Below, piece after piece: positions 46,695-55,228 of a stretch of 64,000 nucleotides of DNA; the first letter of the stretch is position 1, and every line of letters begins with the position of its first letter. The DNA lies in contig RAYY01000022.1 in NCBI GenBank assembly GCA_003611875.1, positions 27,330-91,329 on the forward strand. Reading direction: 5' to 3'. This DNA comes from a bacterium D16-56. GTDB lineage: Bacteria; Bacillota; Clostridia; Lachnospirales; Lachnospiraceae. Under the pieces are notes generated by a model. It had not been told where the DNA came from, made no database searches, and saw only the letters and a list, made by a program, of their open reading frames with translations. Position numbers and translations under genes: made by a program.

Positions 46695-48958
46695 TGGATA
46701 TGTGGAAAGATTATTCATCAGGTTATATAAAAAATAACCGTTCCTCCAGCCTGTCCGTGATGATAGCGGCATTTATTTCGGCTCTGCTTTTATCTCTGCT
46801 GAGCGGGCTGTTTTATAATGCATGGAAATATGAGATTGAGAGAGTTGAACAGGAGGAGGGCGGCTGGCACAGCCGGATTATTGGGGAATTTACAGGCGAG
46901 GACATGGAGAATGTAAAAAATTTCGCCAATGTAAAGGATGCCGTAGTAAACGAAAAAGGTGATAAAGGTGGAGAATCGATATTAGACATTTATTTTGATA
47001 ATATGGATTCGGTTTTTTCAGATACACGCCGTATTGCTGTACAAATAGGAGCTGCACCGGAAAAAATTGTCTATAATTATGAACTTCTGGCATTGTACCT
47101 GATCCGAGATTCCAGTGATCCGGCTCCAAGATTGTTGTTTCCGATGTTTATACTGATAACGCTTTTGGCCTCATTCTCGCTGATCATGATTATCCACAAT
47201 TCCTTTGCAGTATCCATGAATGCACGGATTCACCAGTTTGGTATTTTTTCAAGCATTGGAGCCACACCAAAGCAAATTCGGGCATGTCTTTTGCAGGAAG
47301 CGGCGGCTCTTTGTGCAGTGCCGATTATTGTTGGGAGCCTGTTAGGGATTGCAGGCAGTATGGGGCTTTTGCAAATGGTAAATATCCTTTTAGGTAGCAG
47401 TATACCAGGACGGCATAAGGCAATTTTTGGGTATCATCCGCTGGTTTTGGGATTGACATTGCTTGTAACGATTATAACGATATGGATTTCTGCATGGCTG
47501 CCAGCAAAAAAATTAAGCAAGCTGACGCCGCTGGAAGCAATTAAAAATATCGAAGAATTACGGTTAAAAAGCCGGAAAAATTCTTATTTACTTATGCTGC
47601 TGTTTGGGGTGGAGGGGGAACTGGCCGGTAATGCCTTGAAAGCGCAGGGAAAAGCCTTACGGACAGCATCGTTATCTTTTATACTTGCGTTCCTGGCTTT
47701 TACGATTATGCAGTGTTTCTTTGCTATTTCCGAAATCAGCACAAGAGAAACCTATTTTGAGAGGTATCAGGGAGTATGGGATGTAATGGTTACAATTAAA
47801 AATGCTGATGTGGATACTTTTGAAGAAACCGATGTGCTTCAGGGGCTTGACGAGGTGAAAAGTGCTGTTGTTTATCAAAAGGCAGAAGCAAAGAGGGTGA
47901 TTACAGAGGAGGAAATGAGTGAAGAAATGAAATCCTTTGGCGGATTTTCTCATGCTTCTGGTAAGTATGTAACACAGATGGATGGTGGATGGCTGGTAAA
48001 TGCCCCGGTTATCATACTGGATGATAACAGTTTTTTGGCTTACTGTGAACAGATCAAAGTTACGCCGCAGCTTGATGGGGCAGTTATATTGAACCAGATC
48101 CGGGATGTGACAAATTCGGATTTCCGGCATCCGGATTTGATGCCTTATGTAAAAGAAGAAAACGCTGCAAGTGTTTTAAGACAGTCAAAAAATGAAGAAG
48201 CCGCCTATGGGGATACCTCCATGTCATACAGCGAAAAAGAGGAAATGACAGCAGTGATACCAGTTCTGGCTTATACAGAAAAAGTCCCTGTTTTAAGGGA
48301 AAAATATGCGGCCCTTGACTATTATGAGCTGGTACATTTTATCCCGGTATCTTTATGGAAAGAGATAAAGGGACAGATAGGAGGAATAGAAGAAGACAGT
48401 TATATCTGTGTCTTGGGTAAAGAAAATGGGTCATTGGAAGAACTGAAAATGCTTCAGGAGGAGATTGGACGGATTGTCAGTGGAAAATATACCATAGAAT
48501 GTGAAAACCGTATCCAGGAATATGAGACAAATAGTAAACAGATCCAGGGAATGATGGCTGTATTTGGAGGTTTCTGCGTCCTGCTTGCGATGATAGGCAT
48601 TGGCAATGTGTTTTCCAACACATTGGGGTTTGTACGCCAGAGGAAAAGGGAATTTGCAAGATATATGTCGGTTGGACTGACGCCGAAGGATCTTAGAAAA
48701 ATGTTCTGCATAGAAGCATTGGTGATTTCCGGCAGACCGATTTTGATCAGTCTCCCGCTTGTAATCATTGCAACAGGGTATATGCTGAAAATAAGTTATG
48801 TTGAGGTGAGAGCATTTATGGCAGAGATGCCGCTGATTCCGATTCTTCTGTTTATGCTGGCTATTTTAGGTTCTGTAACACTGGCATATTACCTTGCATG
48901 GAGGAATGTACAAAAAATCAGTCTGGAAGAGGTTCTCAGAGACGACAGAATGATGTAA
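46694..48958 (+). CDS. FtsX-type ABC transporter permease
   Basis: The 754-residue protein has an N-terminal helix, an FtsX-like set of TMs around 150-300 with HQFGIFSSIGATPKQIRACLLQEA, and a transmembrane segment near 325. A large external region follows (about 345-620), then a C-terminal FtsX set (about 625-740) with RQRKREFARYMSVGLTPKDLRKMF. The size and big central ectodomain resemble permeases of bacitracin/lantibiotic-type modules. The substrate is unknown. An inverted repeat follows at 48995-49034. Confidence 0.88.
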   Translation: MDMWKDYSSGYIKNNRSSSLSVMIAAFISALLLSLLSGLFYNAWKYEIERVEQEEGGWHSRIIGEFTGEDMENVKNFANVKDAVVNEKGDKGGESILDIYFDNMDSVFSDTRRIAVQIGAAPEKIVYNYELLALYLIRDSSDPAPRLLFPMFILITLLASFSLIMIIHNSFAVSMNARIHQFGIFSSIGATPKQIRACLLQEAAALCAVPIIVGSLLGIAGSMGLLQMVNILLGSSIPGRHKAIFGYHPLVLGLTLLVTIITIWISAWLPAKKLSKLTPLEAIKNIEELRLKSRKNSYLLMLLFGVEGELAGNALKAQGKALRTASLSFILAFLAFTIMQCFFAISEISTRETYFERYQGVWDVMVTIKNADVDTFEETDVLQGLDEVKSAVVYQKAEAKRVITEEEMSEEMKSFGGFSHASGKYVTQMDGGWLVNAPVIILDDNSFLAYCEQIKVTPQLDGAVILNQIRDVTNSDFRHPDLMPYVKEENAASVLRQSKNEEAAYGDTSMSYSEKEEMTAVIPVLAYTEKVPVLREKYAALDYYELVHFIPVSLWKEIKGQIGGIEEDSYICVLGKENGSLEELKMLQEEIGRIVSGKYTIECENRIQEYETNSKQIQGMMAVFGGFCVLLAMIGIGNVFSNTLGFVRQRKREFARYMSVGLTPKDLRKMFCIEALVISGRPILISLPLVIIATGYMLKISYVEVRAFMAEMPLIPILLFMLAILGSVTLAYYLAWRNVQKISLEEVLRDDRMM

Positions 48959-48994
48959 AATTAGGTGAGGAACTTCCTGCGGCGGTACAGGGCA

Positions 48995-49034
48995 ATTATA
49001 CTGGCGGTCGGAAAGACTGACCGCTCAGTATAAT
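48995..49034. terminator. Inverted repeat after the permease gene
   Basis: ATTATACTG-GCGGTC and GACCGC-T-CAGTATAAT form a 15-base-pair stem with one bulged T and a 9-base loop. It lies 37 bases after the permease stop. There is no T-run, so it may be a terminator lacking one or the end of a lost element. Confidence 0.45.
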
Positions 49035-49077
49035 ATGATGCACACAACTGCATAAGGAAATATGTTGTTTTACGGCT

Positions 49078-49458
49078 GTGGTTGGTGCGATACTCACGGC
49101 AGATTTCATTTGCCATGGCATATATCCGGGAAAGACCGTTTTTACTGATAAAAACGGCGAATTATACGTTGTGAATTCCTTCATTCCGGTAAGGCGTGGA
49201 AAAGAGCTGTCGGTGGAAAAAACACTGTGGCTTCTAAGAGAGGACGAAGCCATCCCGGACTGGCTGATACCCTTTGCCGATGAAGATGGGGGAAATCTTT
49301 TTTGTTTCAGTGTAAGGGAGTCCGACCATGGCGCAATCTATTATTACGACCATGAGTTTGAATACGGTGAGGACCCAGAGGAGCATGTGATCTATCTGGC
49401 GGAATCGCTGACAACGTTTATCAATTCTTTGGCTGAGGACGAGGATGATGAAGATTAA
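49078..49458 (+). pseudogene. SMI1/KNR4 (SUKH)-family protein, N-terminus lost
   Basis: The 126 codons from a GTG at 49078 encode the central and C-terminal part of a SUKH-1 immunity-like protein: TVFTDKNGELYVVNSFIPVRRG, DWLIPFADEDGGNLFCFSVRE and IYYYDHEF are family signatures. The usual first 30-40 residues are absent, the upstream in-frame sequence does not look like family sequence, and no ribosome site is present. SUKH proteins neutralise contact-dependent or polymorphic toxins. It is probably a 5'-truncated, dead gene. Confidence 0.6.
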
Positions 49459-49792
49459 ATGGATCAAGTACATCGCTGGATTGGCGGCGCTCCTCCTGGT
49501 GATTTGCCTGTTTCAGAGCTGCTGTGACACGTTGTTTGTTGCAAGTCGTGATGTCTATACCTCGCCCCAGGGGACAAACACCATCATTATTGAATACGAC
49601 CATGTATGTCGGCCGTATGTCTACCAAAAAACGTGGTATGGAAAACGGGAGATCTGGATTTATCCCCGCAGCGGCTTTATGGAAACCGTGTCTTTCGGTG
49701 TGGAATGGTTGTCGGAGGACAAATTTCGAATGATCTACGATGATAAAGATGACGAATTGGACGAGGAATATTTCATTACGATACCTGAGTAA
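49445..49792 (+). CDS. DUF5412-like membrane-anchored protein
   Basis: The 115-residue protein has an N-terminal membrane helix with a possible lipobox-like LFQSCC, then a small beta-rich domain including SPQGTNTIIIEYDHVCRPYVY, a pattern I associate with DUF5412. It overlaps the preceding frame by 14 bases. ATG 49445 or 49448 could serve as start; GAGGACGAGG lies upstream. The function is unknown. Its association with an SUKH-type gene suggests an immunity or toxin-related island, now decayed. Confidence 0.6.
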   Translation: MMKIKWIKYIAGLAALLLVICLFQSCCDTLFVASRDVYTSPQGTNTIIIEYDHVCRPYVYQKTWYGKREIWIYPRSGFMETVSFGVEWLSEDKFRMIYDDKDDELDEEYFITIPE

Positions 49793-49801
49793 ATACTATA
49801 G

Positions 49802-50155
49802 GAGGAGCTGCCTGATTTTATCATTGGATGGTACAACGACGCTTCCTTGGTGGGAAGGGGAAGGAAATTCATTCAGATGAGGAAGAAAATCATTGAATTT
49901 ATGAGAGAAAACGGTATTATGGTTTTCGCAGAGGCAGACAGAGTAACGAGAATCGTACACATAGAAAAGCTGGGGGGTTTGGAACGCTGGGATCTGTTTC
50001 AGCAGCTGGTGCTGTATTCGGATGTGGATGTCTGGTGTGACAGTACAAGAAGCAGAATTCCCTTTCAGACATGGGGACAGGGAAATACCGGATGCCTCAT
50101 CTCCTGCAGACAAAGAAGTTATCATTGGCAATTCAACCGATATTACATCGGTTGA
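49802..50155 (+). pseudogene. Unrecognised open frame without a proper start
   Basis: The frame is open from 49802 and reads EELPDFIIGWYNDASLVGRG, continuing for about 118 codons, but has no ATG near its beginning; the first TTG is at 49847. The composition looks protein-like up to about residue 85 and random after. It directly follows the DUF5412-like gene. I do not recognise the family. It is probably a remnant. Confidence 0.35.
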
Positions 50156-50160
50156 TATTA

Positions 50161-50297
50161 AAGCGTGAGGATTGTATCCTGAAAAGCATCTGCTGTATCT
50201 TCTTCATTCATTAGGATAGCAATGGAAATTTTATACATATCCTTCATATATAACTGCATTAGTTCGGTAAATGCGTCTTTATCAAGATATCTGACTC
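50161..50297 (-). pseudogene. Sigma-70-like factor N-terminal remnant
   Basis: On the minus strand the bases translate to YLDKDAFTELMQLYMKDMYK followed by ISIAILMNEEDTADAFQDTI, clearly like region 2 of ECF-type sigma factors. No start precedes it and no further sigma sequence follows, so only about 45 codons survive. Confidence 0.5.
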
Positions 50298-50370
50298 TTC
50301 AAGGAGAAGCTTTTCGGATGGAGTACTAGTACTCCGTACTGAAAACCCTTGTGTAAATATTTCGGTCTAT

Positions 50371-50488
50371 TTTCCCGAATGCACAAGTCCAGAATACTCA
50401 GCGTAGCCCGCTGCGCCTCCGTTTCTGAACTTGCACACTCGAAAAAACATTCTGCGTGATTGGTCCAGTTATTTGCCGAACGATGTAC
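50371..50488. repeat. Dispersed repeat, copy 1
   Basis: About 118 bases from TTTCCCGAATGCACAAGTC to CGAACGATGTAC, including ACTCGAAAAAACATTCTGCG, which is identical in copy 2 at 60427-60543. Overall about three quarters of positions agree. It lies in decayed noncoding DNA between remnants. A palindromic GTACTAGTAC-like stretch stands before it. Confidence 0.6.
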
Positions 50489-50595
50489 TAGTATAACCCG
50501 TCTGTAATTGGATACCAGTGGGATGAGGACAATCCACGCATCCGGTCAGAACCCAGGGAAAAACGGAGATATTTTGAAGTTATAACTTTCTGCAC

Positions 50596-51951
50596 TCATT
50601 CCAGTCCGGCCAAATTCTCCTCCATTTTGTTTAACACTCTTTTTTTCTGCGTTTCTGTCAAAAATCCATCTGCCACTGCATTTTCCAGAATCTCTGTCAC
50701 ATCTTTTATATCATTCCGGTAGGTTTCAGCAGTCAGAGGTATATTCCGATTTACAAGCTCCGGCCGCATGACGATGGTTGGGTTGAAAGCAATCTTAACG
50801 GTTTCTGTTTCCACAAGAAACGCGCCTTTATAAATGACAAATTCCCCTTTTCCATTGTCAGCTTTCAGGCGGGCCAGGTCCCGTTCCATGGCTAAGGCAT
50901 CCGGATCGCTATCTCCTCTGTCCTTTTTTACAGTAGCTACAACCCTTTGATAATCTTCCACCGAGTACAGATCAAAAATCCCTCCAAGGGTCGGATCGTT
51001 ATTCAGGAATTTCATAGAAAAATCGCCGGAAGGCACGGCACCGTAAACCACTATGCAGCTTATGGTCATGGCAATAGTTAACACGATTCCTGTGAGGGAA
51101 ATTTTTTCCTTCATATGGATGATGTGAATGATACGTTCCTTCATAAGGCTTTGACCTAAATTGGAAGCCAGAAGATCGATCCCGGCTCTCCTTGCATCCA
51201 GCTCGACCAGCAAATTGGCATAAGCTTTTCGTTTATCCCTTCCCAGGGCTCGAATCACTGCTTCATCACAGGCCAGTTCCATATCCCGGCTGGCAAAAAT
51301 AACCATAAGCCATACAAAAGGGTTAAACCAGTGACAGACGCAGGCTGCAGCCAGGCACAGCTTTTTCAGTGCATCCAGGTGCCGGATATGAGCTGCTTCA
51401 TGTTCCAGGATCAGCTTTATACTCTCTTTGTCTTTCCAGTCAGTCTGTTTTGGAAGAAGGATCACCGGAAAGAATATATGATAGGTTAAAGGGGAATCGA
51501 TCTCGTCCGAAATTCGGATAGTAATTCTGCGTAGGAAACGCTTCTGTTCCAGCCATATGAGGATCCAGGAGGATTCTTCTAAAGGAATTGCTGTGCGGTA
51601 TTTCTTCATACTGACAGTATGGAGGCAGCCTAAATACAGGCTGAAAGTCAGAACACCGCAAAACCAGAGGATTTTCAAGATATTCCATCGAAAATCCGAA
51701 TTTATTCCGGCTGTCTGCCAGGTTCCTGCCGGAAGGGATAAGGCTGTGGTGATATCCGGTATTTTTTCCGCTAATCCATTGGTCACTGGCAAGGAGATCC
51801 CTGCTGGTAAGGGAATCATCAGCTTACACCAGGTAAGCATCCAGAGAAACGAAAAAACGGTCCTGGGCATTCTGGCAGAAAAAAACTTCCGGAAAGCGAT
51901 GACAACCAGAATCAGAAGGGAAGCCGAAAGGCTCATCTGCAATAGGCTCAT
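50596..51951 (-). CDS. M56-family BlaR-like sensor with a domain shared by the divergent secreted protein
   Basis: The 451-residue protein has four N-terminal membrane segments and a zinc protease domain with EHEAAHIRHLDALKK (HExxH) near residue 183 and later DMELACDEAVIRALG. A last membrane helix lies near 285-305, with an extracytoplasmic C-terminal domain from about 316 to 451. That domain is not a penicillin-binding domain. It begins DPTLGGIFDLYS and aligns without gaps with the secreted protein at 52598-53140. The M56 domain would cleave BlaI when the ectodomain signals. ATG 51951 has GGAG six bases upstream; 51969 is an alternative overlapping blaI. No beta-lactam link is shown. Confidence 0.85.
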   Translation of the reverse strand: MSLLQMSLSASLLILVVIAFRKFFSARMPRTVFSFLWMLTWCKLMIPLPAGISLPVTNGLAEKIPDITTALSLPAGTWQTAGINSDFRWNILKILWFCGVLTFSLYLGCLHTVSMKKYRTAIPLEESSWILIWLEQKRFLRRITIRISDEIDSPLTYHIFFPVILLPKQTDWKDKESIKLILEHEAAHIRHLDALKKLCLAAACVCHWFNPFVWLMVIFASRDMELACDEAVIRALGRDKRKAYANLLVELDARRAGIDLLASNLGQSLMKERIIHIIHMKEKISLTGIVLTIAMTISCIVVYGAVPSGDFSMKFLNNDPTLGGIFDLYSVEDYQRVVATVKKDRGDSDPDALAMERDLARLKADNGKGEFVIYKGAFLVETETVKIAFNPTIVMRPELVNRNIPLTAETYRNDIKDVTEILENAVADGFLTETQKKRVLNKMEENLAGLE

Positions 51952-51955
51952 AGGG

Positions 51956-52315
51956 TTACTCCATTTCATTGATCATTTGCTTTAACTCCTCCAGTTCCTC
52001 TTTTGTCAGGGATTTCTGGGATAGCAGGGCTGAAAAAAGCATGGGGACAGAGCCTTCAAAGACACGGTTTACGAATTCCCTGGTATCATCCTGAACCGCC
52101 TGGTTTTTGGAAAGCAGAGCTTTACAGATAAAATTTGGTTCCAGACGTTCAATAAAGCCTTTCTGGATACATTTTTTTATCACCGTATACGTGGTATTCT
52201 TATTCCAGCCAATGGAATCATGTAAGATCAGGGAAATCTGCTTGGCTGTAATGTCTCCCTCCTTCCAAATGACTTCCATTACCTTCCTTTCCGAATCAAA
52301 TAATGTTATATCCAT
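51956..52315 (-). CDS. BlaI/MecI-family repressor
   Basis: This 119-residue winged-helix protein has the BlaI pattern ERKVMEVIWKEGDITAKQIS, SIGWNKNTTYTVIKKCIQKG and a C-terminal dimerisation helix SLTKEELEELKQMI. Such repressors bind palindromes and are cut by the M56 sensor. It is the first gene of the blaI-M56 pair and ends five bases before the sensor start. A palindrome overlaps its own promoter, and two more lie at the divergent gene. Confidence 0.92.
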   Translation of the reverse strand: MDITLFDSERKVMEVIWKEGDITAKQISLILHDSIGWNKNTTYTVIKKCIQKGFIERLEPNFICKALLSKNQAVQDDTREFVNRVFEGSVPMLFSALLSQKSLTKEELEELKQMINEME

Positions 52316-52372
52316 ATTTGTGTTTACCTCATATACTCATTTTATTGTTGTTGCTTATCGTTTATTTCCTAT

Positions 52373-52401
52373 ACACTATCACAGTAGTCTGTCGCTGTCA
52401 A
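52373..52401 (-). promoter_or_regulatory. blaI promoter with operator O1
   Basis: On the minus strand TTGACA (52401-52396), 17-base spacer, TAGTGT (52378-52373). The palindrome-like CACTATCACAGTAGTC (52374-52389) covers the -10 box and spacer, matching the two operators at the divergent promoter in 12 of 16 positions or so. Confidence 0.65.
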
Positions 52402-52477
52402 TGGGTAGTGCTGCCTGACAGTAATGCAGTTGTAATCCGCCTCTGGAATTTTTAAGAGATTCGTCAGAAAATATCCG

Positions 52478-52534
52478 TTGACACGATTGGACTACTATGG
52501 TAGTCTAATATTCGAATAGACTATCATGATAGTC
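52478..52534 (+). promoter_or_regulatory. Promoter and operators O2/O3 of the secreted-protein gene
   Basis: TTGACA at 52478-52483 is followed by the palindrome GACTACTATGGTAGTC (52490-52505, O2) in the spacer and GACTATCATGATAGTC (52519-52534, O3), a perfect 16-base palindrome. The centres are 29 bases apart. The -10 box is uncertain (TCTAAT at 52504-52509 gives a long spacer). Confidence 0.7.
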
Positions 52535-52597
52535 TGTATCTTCCGAAACGGGTGCGCACCTGTGAAGATAATAATAAAAAATGAAAGGATTCATATT

Positions 52598-53140
52598 ATG
52601 TTAAATCATACAAAGAGAAATTTTACAGCTACAGGAATCATGTGTCTTATGCTCATGGCAGCCAGTACAACTGCTTACGGAGCGGCGACTGCGGTGCAGC
52701 CTGCTGCCTGGACCCAGGCAGTTCAGAATCTGGTGGAAGACCCTACCTTGGGAGGTATTTTTGAACTTTACACTTCGGAAGAATACGAAGAATCCATCAA
52801 TCAGATTAAAAAGTACATGGGTGCTGACCATGCGGATGTCAAGGCTATGGAAGCAGACTTGGCAAAATTGAAGGCAGACAACGGAAAAGGTGAATTTGTC
52901 ATCTATAAAGGCGCATTTACCGTATCTACCGAGACCACCGTGATTGCTTTCAACCCTACGATCGTTATGAGGCCGGATCTGGCAAAGAGCGCTGAGGAAT
53001 TGACAGCAGAAAACTATAAAAAAGATATAGAAGAAGTAACAAAGCTTTTAGACCGGGCTGTAAAAGAAAAGACAGTGACTTTAGAGCAAAAGGATTCTAT
53101 CTTAAAGAAAATGAATGAGAACCTGGTAAATTTAAGCTGA
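52598..53140 (+). CDS. Secreted protein sharing the ectodomain of the M56 sensor
   Basis: The 180-residue protein has a signal peptide (about residues 1-29, ending TAYGA) and a mature part from about 46 (DPTLGGIFELYT). It aligns gaplessly over about 135 residues with the C-terminal ectodomain of the divergent M56 sensor (about 77 identities by hand count). Long shared blocks include KADNGKGEFVIYKGAF and IAFNPTIVMRP. It has no cysteines, lipobox or wall anchor, so it is probably released. The start at 52598 has AAAGGA eight bases upstream. I recognise no family. BlaI-type operators at its promoter make it the regulated output. Confidence 0.8.
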   Translation: MLNHTKRNFTATGIMCLMLMAASTTAYGAATAVQPAAWTQAVQNLVEDPTLGGIFELYTSEEYEESINQIKKYMGADHADVKAMEADLAKLKADNGKGEFVIYKGAFTVSTETTVIAFNPTIVMRPDLAKSAEELTAENYKKDIEEVTKLLDRAVKEKTVTLEQKDSILKKMNENLVNLS

Positions 53141-53228
53141 CGCAGCAGCTTTGTGACAATAAATTGGCCTCCTATTTTTGGGGCTGTGGATGTCTGTTTC
53201 TGCTAACGCTTTATCCAAATATGTGAAT

Positions 53229-53257
53229 GGGCGGTTATTTACCATAATGAACCGCCC
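53229..53257. terminator. Hairpin between convergent genes
   Basis: GGGCGGTT (53229-53236) pairs with AACCGCCC (53250-53257) around a 13-base loop. It lies between the secreted-protein gene and the convergent regulator gene. No T-run follows, so the call is moderate. Confidence 0.5.
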
Positions 53258-53277
53258 AATAAACAGGACTTTTACCG

Positions 53278-53835
53278 TTACAGCGTGGTCGGATAAAAAT
53301 TGATAACCATAAATTTGATCAGAGCATCTGTCCGATTGACATAGGTGTGTCCGATAGAAGAATCCAAGGTGAGGGCATCTCCTTCTGTAAGCACATGATC
53401 GCCGGTATTTGTCTGAAGGAGAAGTTCTCCCTGAATCATATAGATATATTTCTGTGCTTTTTCCGAATGGCTTATAGAAGTGCTGGAGCTTTGGGCATCC
53501 AGTTCTGCGTAAAACAGTTCAAAATTGCGGACAGGAGTACTTCCAAAATAGCAGGAGACACGATAATGCTCTGCTTCACCCATCTGAACAGTTGGCTCGG
53601 ATTTCCGGATAATGGTGGCCTCTTGTTGGATTTCGTCCATGAGCTTTGTATAGGGTACATGCAGCCCGTTGGCGATCTTCCAGAGGGTATTGATAGTAGG
53701 GTTGCTGCCGCCTTTTTCTATATCGGAAAGCATAGCCTTACTGATACCTGACTGCCTGGACAGCTGCCCCAGGGTGAGGCTGCGTTCCGTGCGCAGTTTT
53801 TTTAAATTATAAGCGATGACTTTTCCTAATTCCAT
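53278..53835 (-). CDS. XRE-family regulator with C-terminal cupin
   Basis: This 185-residue protein has a helix-turn-helix at about 8-62 (LKKLRTERSLTLGQLSRQSG, SKAMLSDIEKGGSNPTINTL) and a cupin domain at about 100-180 (SEKAQKYIYMIQGELLLQTNTGDH). It is divergent from azlCD and probably regulates that operon, as cupin-XRE proteins commonly do with the gene next to them. The shared region holds a consensus promoter for azlC. Confidence 0.87.
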   Translation of the reverse strand: MELGKVIAYNLKKLRTERSLTLGQLSRQSGISKAMLSDIEKGGSNPTINTLWKIANGLHVPYTKLMDEIQQEATIIRKSEPTVQMGEAEHYRVSCYFGSTPVRNFELFYAELDAQSSSTSISHSEKAQKYIYMIQGELLLQTNTGDHVLTEGDALTLDSSIGHTYVNRTDALIKFMVINFYPTTL

Positions 53836-53851
53836 CAGGTTTCCCTTTCTG

Positions 53852-53880
53852 TTGACAAATATAACAAATAAATATATAAT
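53852..53880 (+). promoter_or_regulatory. azlCD promoter
   Basis: TTGACA (53852-53857), 17-base spacer, TATAAT (53875-53880): a perfect sigma-A promoter. A possible stem CAGAC...GTCTG and the repeat GAACGAAC follow in the leader at about 53894-53920. Confidence 0.8.
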
Positions 53881-53982
53881 ATATACAACAAATCAGACAG
53901 AAAAACGAACGAACGTCTGATATATTAAACTATTATATAAAATCCTTTTAGAAAAATCAAGGCTTATGAGGAGTAGAAATAA

Positions 53983-54681
53983 ATGAAAAGGAAAGCATTT
54001 CAGGCCGCCTTTCCCCACACGATACCGATTGCGGTAGGTTTTCTGTTTCTGGGGATGTCTTATGGGTTCCTTATGCGAAGCAAAGGGTTTTCCGTCTTTT
54101 ATCCTATGCTGATAAGCTTTTTCATCTTTGCCGGGTCCATGGAATTTGTAACTGTCGATCTGCTGTTGTCTGCGTTTCATCCCGGACATGCGTTTTTCCT
54201 TGCCCTAATGGTCAATGCAAGGCACCTGTTCTACGGAATCTCTATGCTGGGCAAATACAAAAACGTGGGCTGGAAAAAGCTTTACCTCATTTATGGGATG
54301 TGCGATGAGTCCTTTACGGTCAACTGCAGTGTGACACCGCCGCCGGAAGTGGACCGTGGATGGTTTATGTTTTTTGTGACCCTGTTAAATCAGGCTTATT
54401 GGGTAGGCGGAGCAACGCTTGGGGCGCTTCTTGGATATGTTGTCCGGTTTGATACCAAAGGAATCGAATTTGTTATGACGGCGCTGTTTGTGGTGATGTT
54501 TCTGAACCAGTGGGAGGAGACCAAAAATCACAGGTCTGCACTCACAGGGCTGGGTTGTTCTATTCTCTGTCTGATGGTTTTTGGGAGCGGACGTTTTATT
54601 CTGCCAGCCATGGCGCTGATCATTTTATGTTTTTTTATAGGAAAGAAAAAGGAAGTTGGAGAGAAAGAAAGGGGGCTGTAA
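53983..54681 (+). CDS. azlC: AzlC-family branched-chain amino acid exporter subunit
   Basis: This membrane protein of 232 residues has about seven hydrophobic segments. It carries the family pattern [21 protein letters not shown] near the N-terminus, [14 protein letters not shown] and [12 protein letters not shown]. AzlCD complexes export branched-chain amino acids or their analogues (4-azaleucine resistance in Bacillus). The azlD start lies one base after its stop. Confidence 0.92.
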   Translation: MKRKAFQAAFPHTIPIAVGFLFLGMSYGFLMRSKGFSVFYPMLISFFIFAGSMEFVTVDLLLSAFHPGHAFFLALMVNARHLFYGISMLGKYKNVGWKKLYLIYGMCDESFTVNCSVTPPPEVDRGWFMFFVTLLNQAYWVGGATLGALLGYVVRFDTKGIEFVMTALFVVMFLNQWEETKNHRSALTGLGCSILCLMVFGSGRFILPAMALIILCFFIGKKKEVGEKERGL

Positions 54682-54682
54682 A

Positions 54683-55017
54683 ATGACAACCGTACAAAGT
54701 GTGGTAACGATTCTTGCGGTTGTGGCAGGGACAATACTGACCAGATTTCTGCCGTTTCTCATTTTTCCGGGGGGGGGGGGAAGAACCCACCGGACTATAT
54801 CACTTGGCTGGGAACGGTTCTGCCCCATGCGGTTATTGGGCTGTTGGTAGTTTACTGCCTGAAGGATGCGTTTTTTTCTGCTTATCATGGGCTGCCGGAG
54901 ATGATTTCTATCGGTTTTGTTTATTTGCTGCACAAGTGGAAAAAGAATACTTTGATGAGTATTGCAGGGGGAACGGTTCTCTATATGGTTCTTGTGCAGT
55001 ATTTCTTTGTAATATAA
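54683..55017 (+). pseudogene. azlD: azlD with frameshift at a poly-G tract
   Basis: Frame one reads [20 protein letters not shown] then [13 protein letters not shown], exactly AzlD, up to a run of 12 G (54769-54780). After it, the AzlD sequence continues in another frame: [40 protein letters not shown] and so on to a stop at 55015-55017. A tract of 10 or 13 G would join the two halves into a normal protein of about 110 residues. Either this is a phase-variable gene caught in the off state, or the run was miscounted. The gene is otherwise intact. Confidence 0.85.
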
Positions 55018-55228
55018 AATTTTTTATCAGCATATGTTATTATCTTAAAAGCCAGCGTCTCATATCCGGGTTTCAGGCGGCAATCAATATCTGTTAATGG
55101 ATTTACATAAAAGCAGAATGCCGCAGTCTCTCTTTCACACTCTTAAATGTGGTTTTTGTAAGAAAAGAACAAACAAACAGATTATGAACAGATGAGTCTG
55201 TTTCGAAGAATCAAATTTCATCGAATGC

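Noticed and set aside
50596..51951. Beta-lactam sensor
   Set aside because: The C-terminal domain has no SxxK/SxN/KTG set; unlike 57849-59645 there is no evidence for penicillin binding.
53228..53258. Part of the secreted protein operators
   Set aside because: The GGGCGGTT/AACCGCCC stem lies downstream of the gene and does not resemble the ACTA...TAGT dyads.
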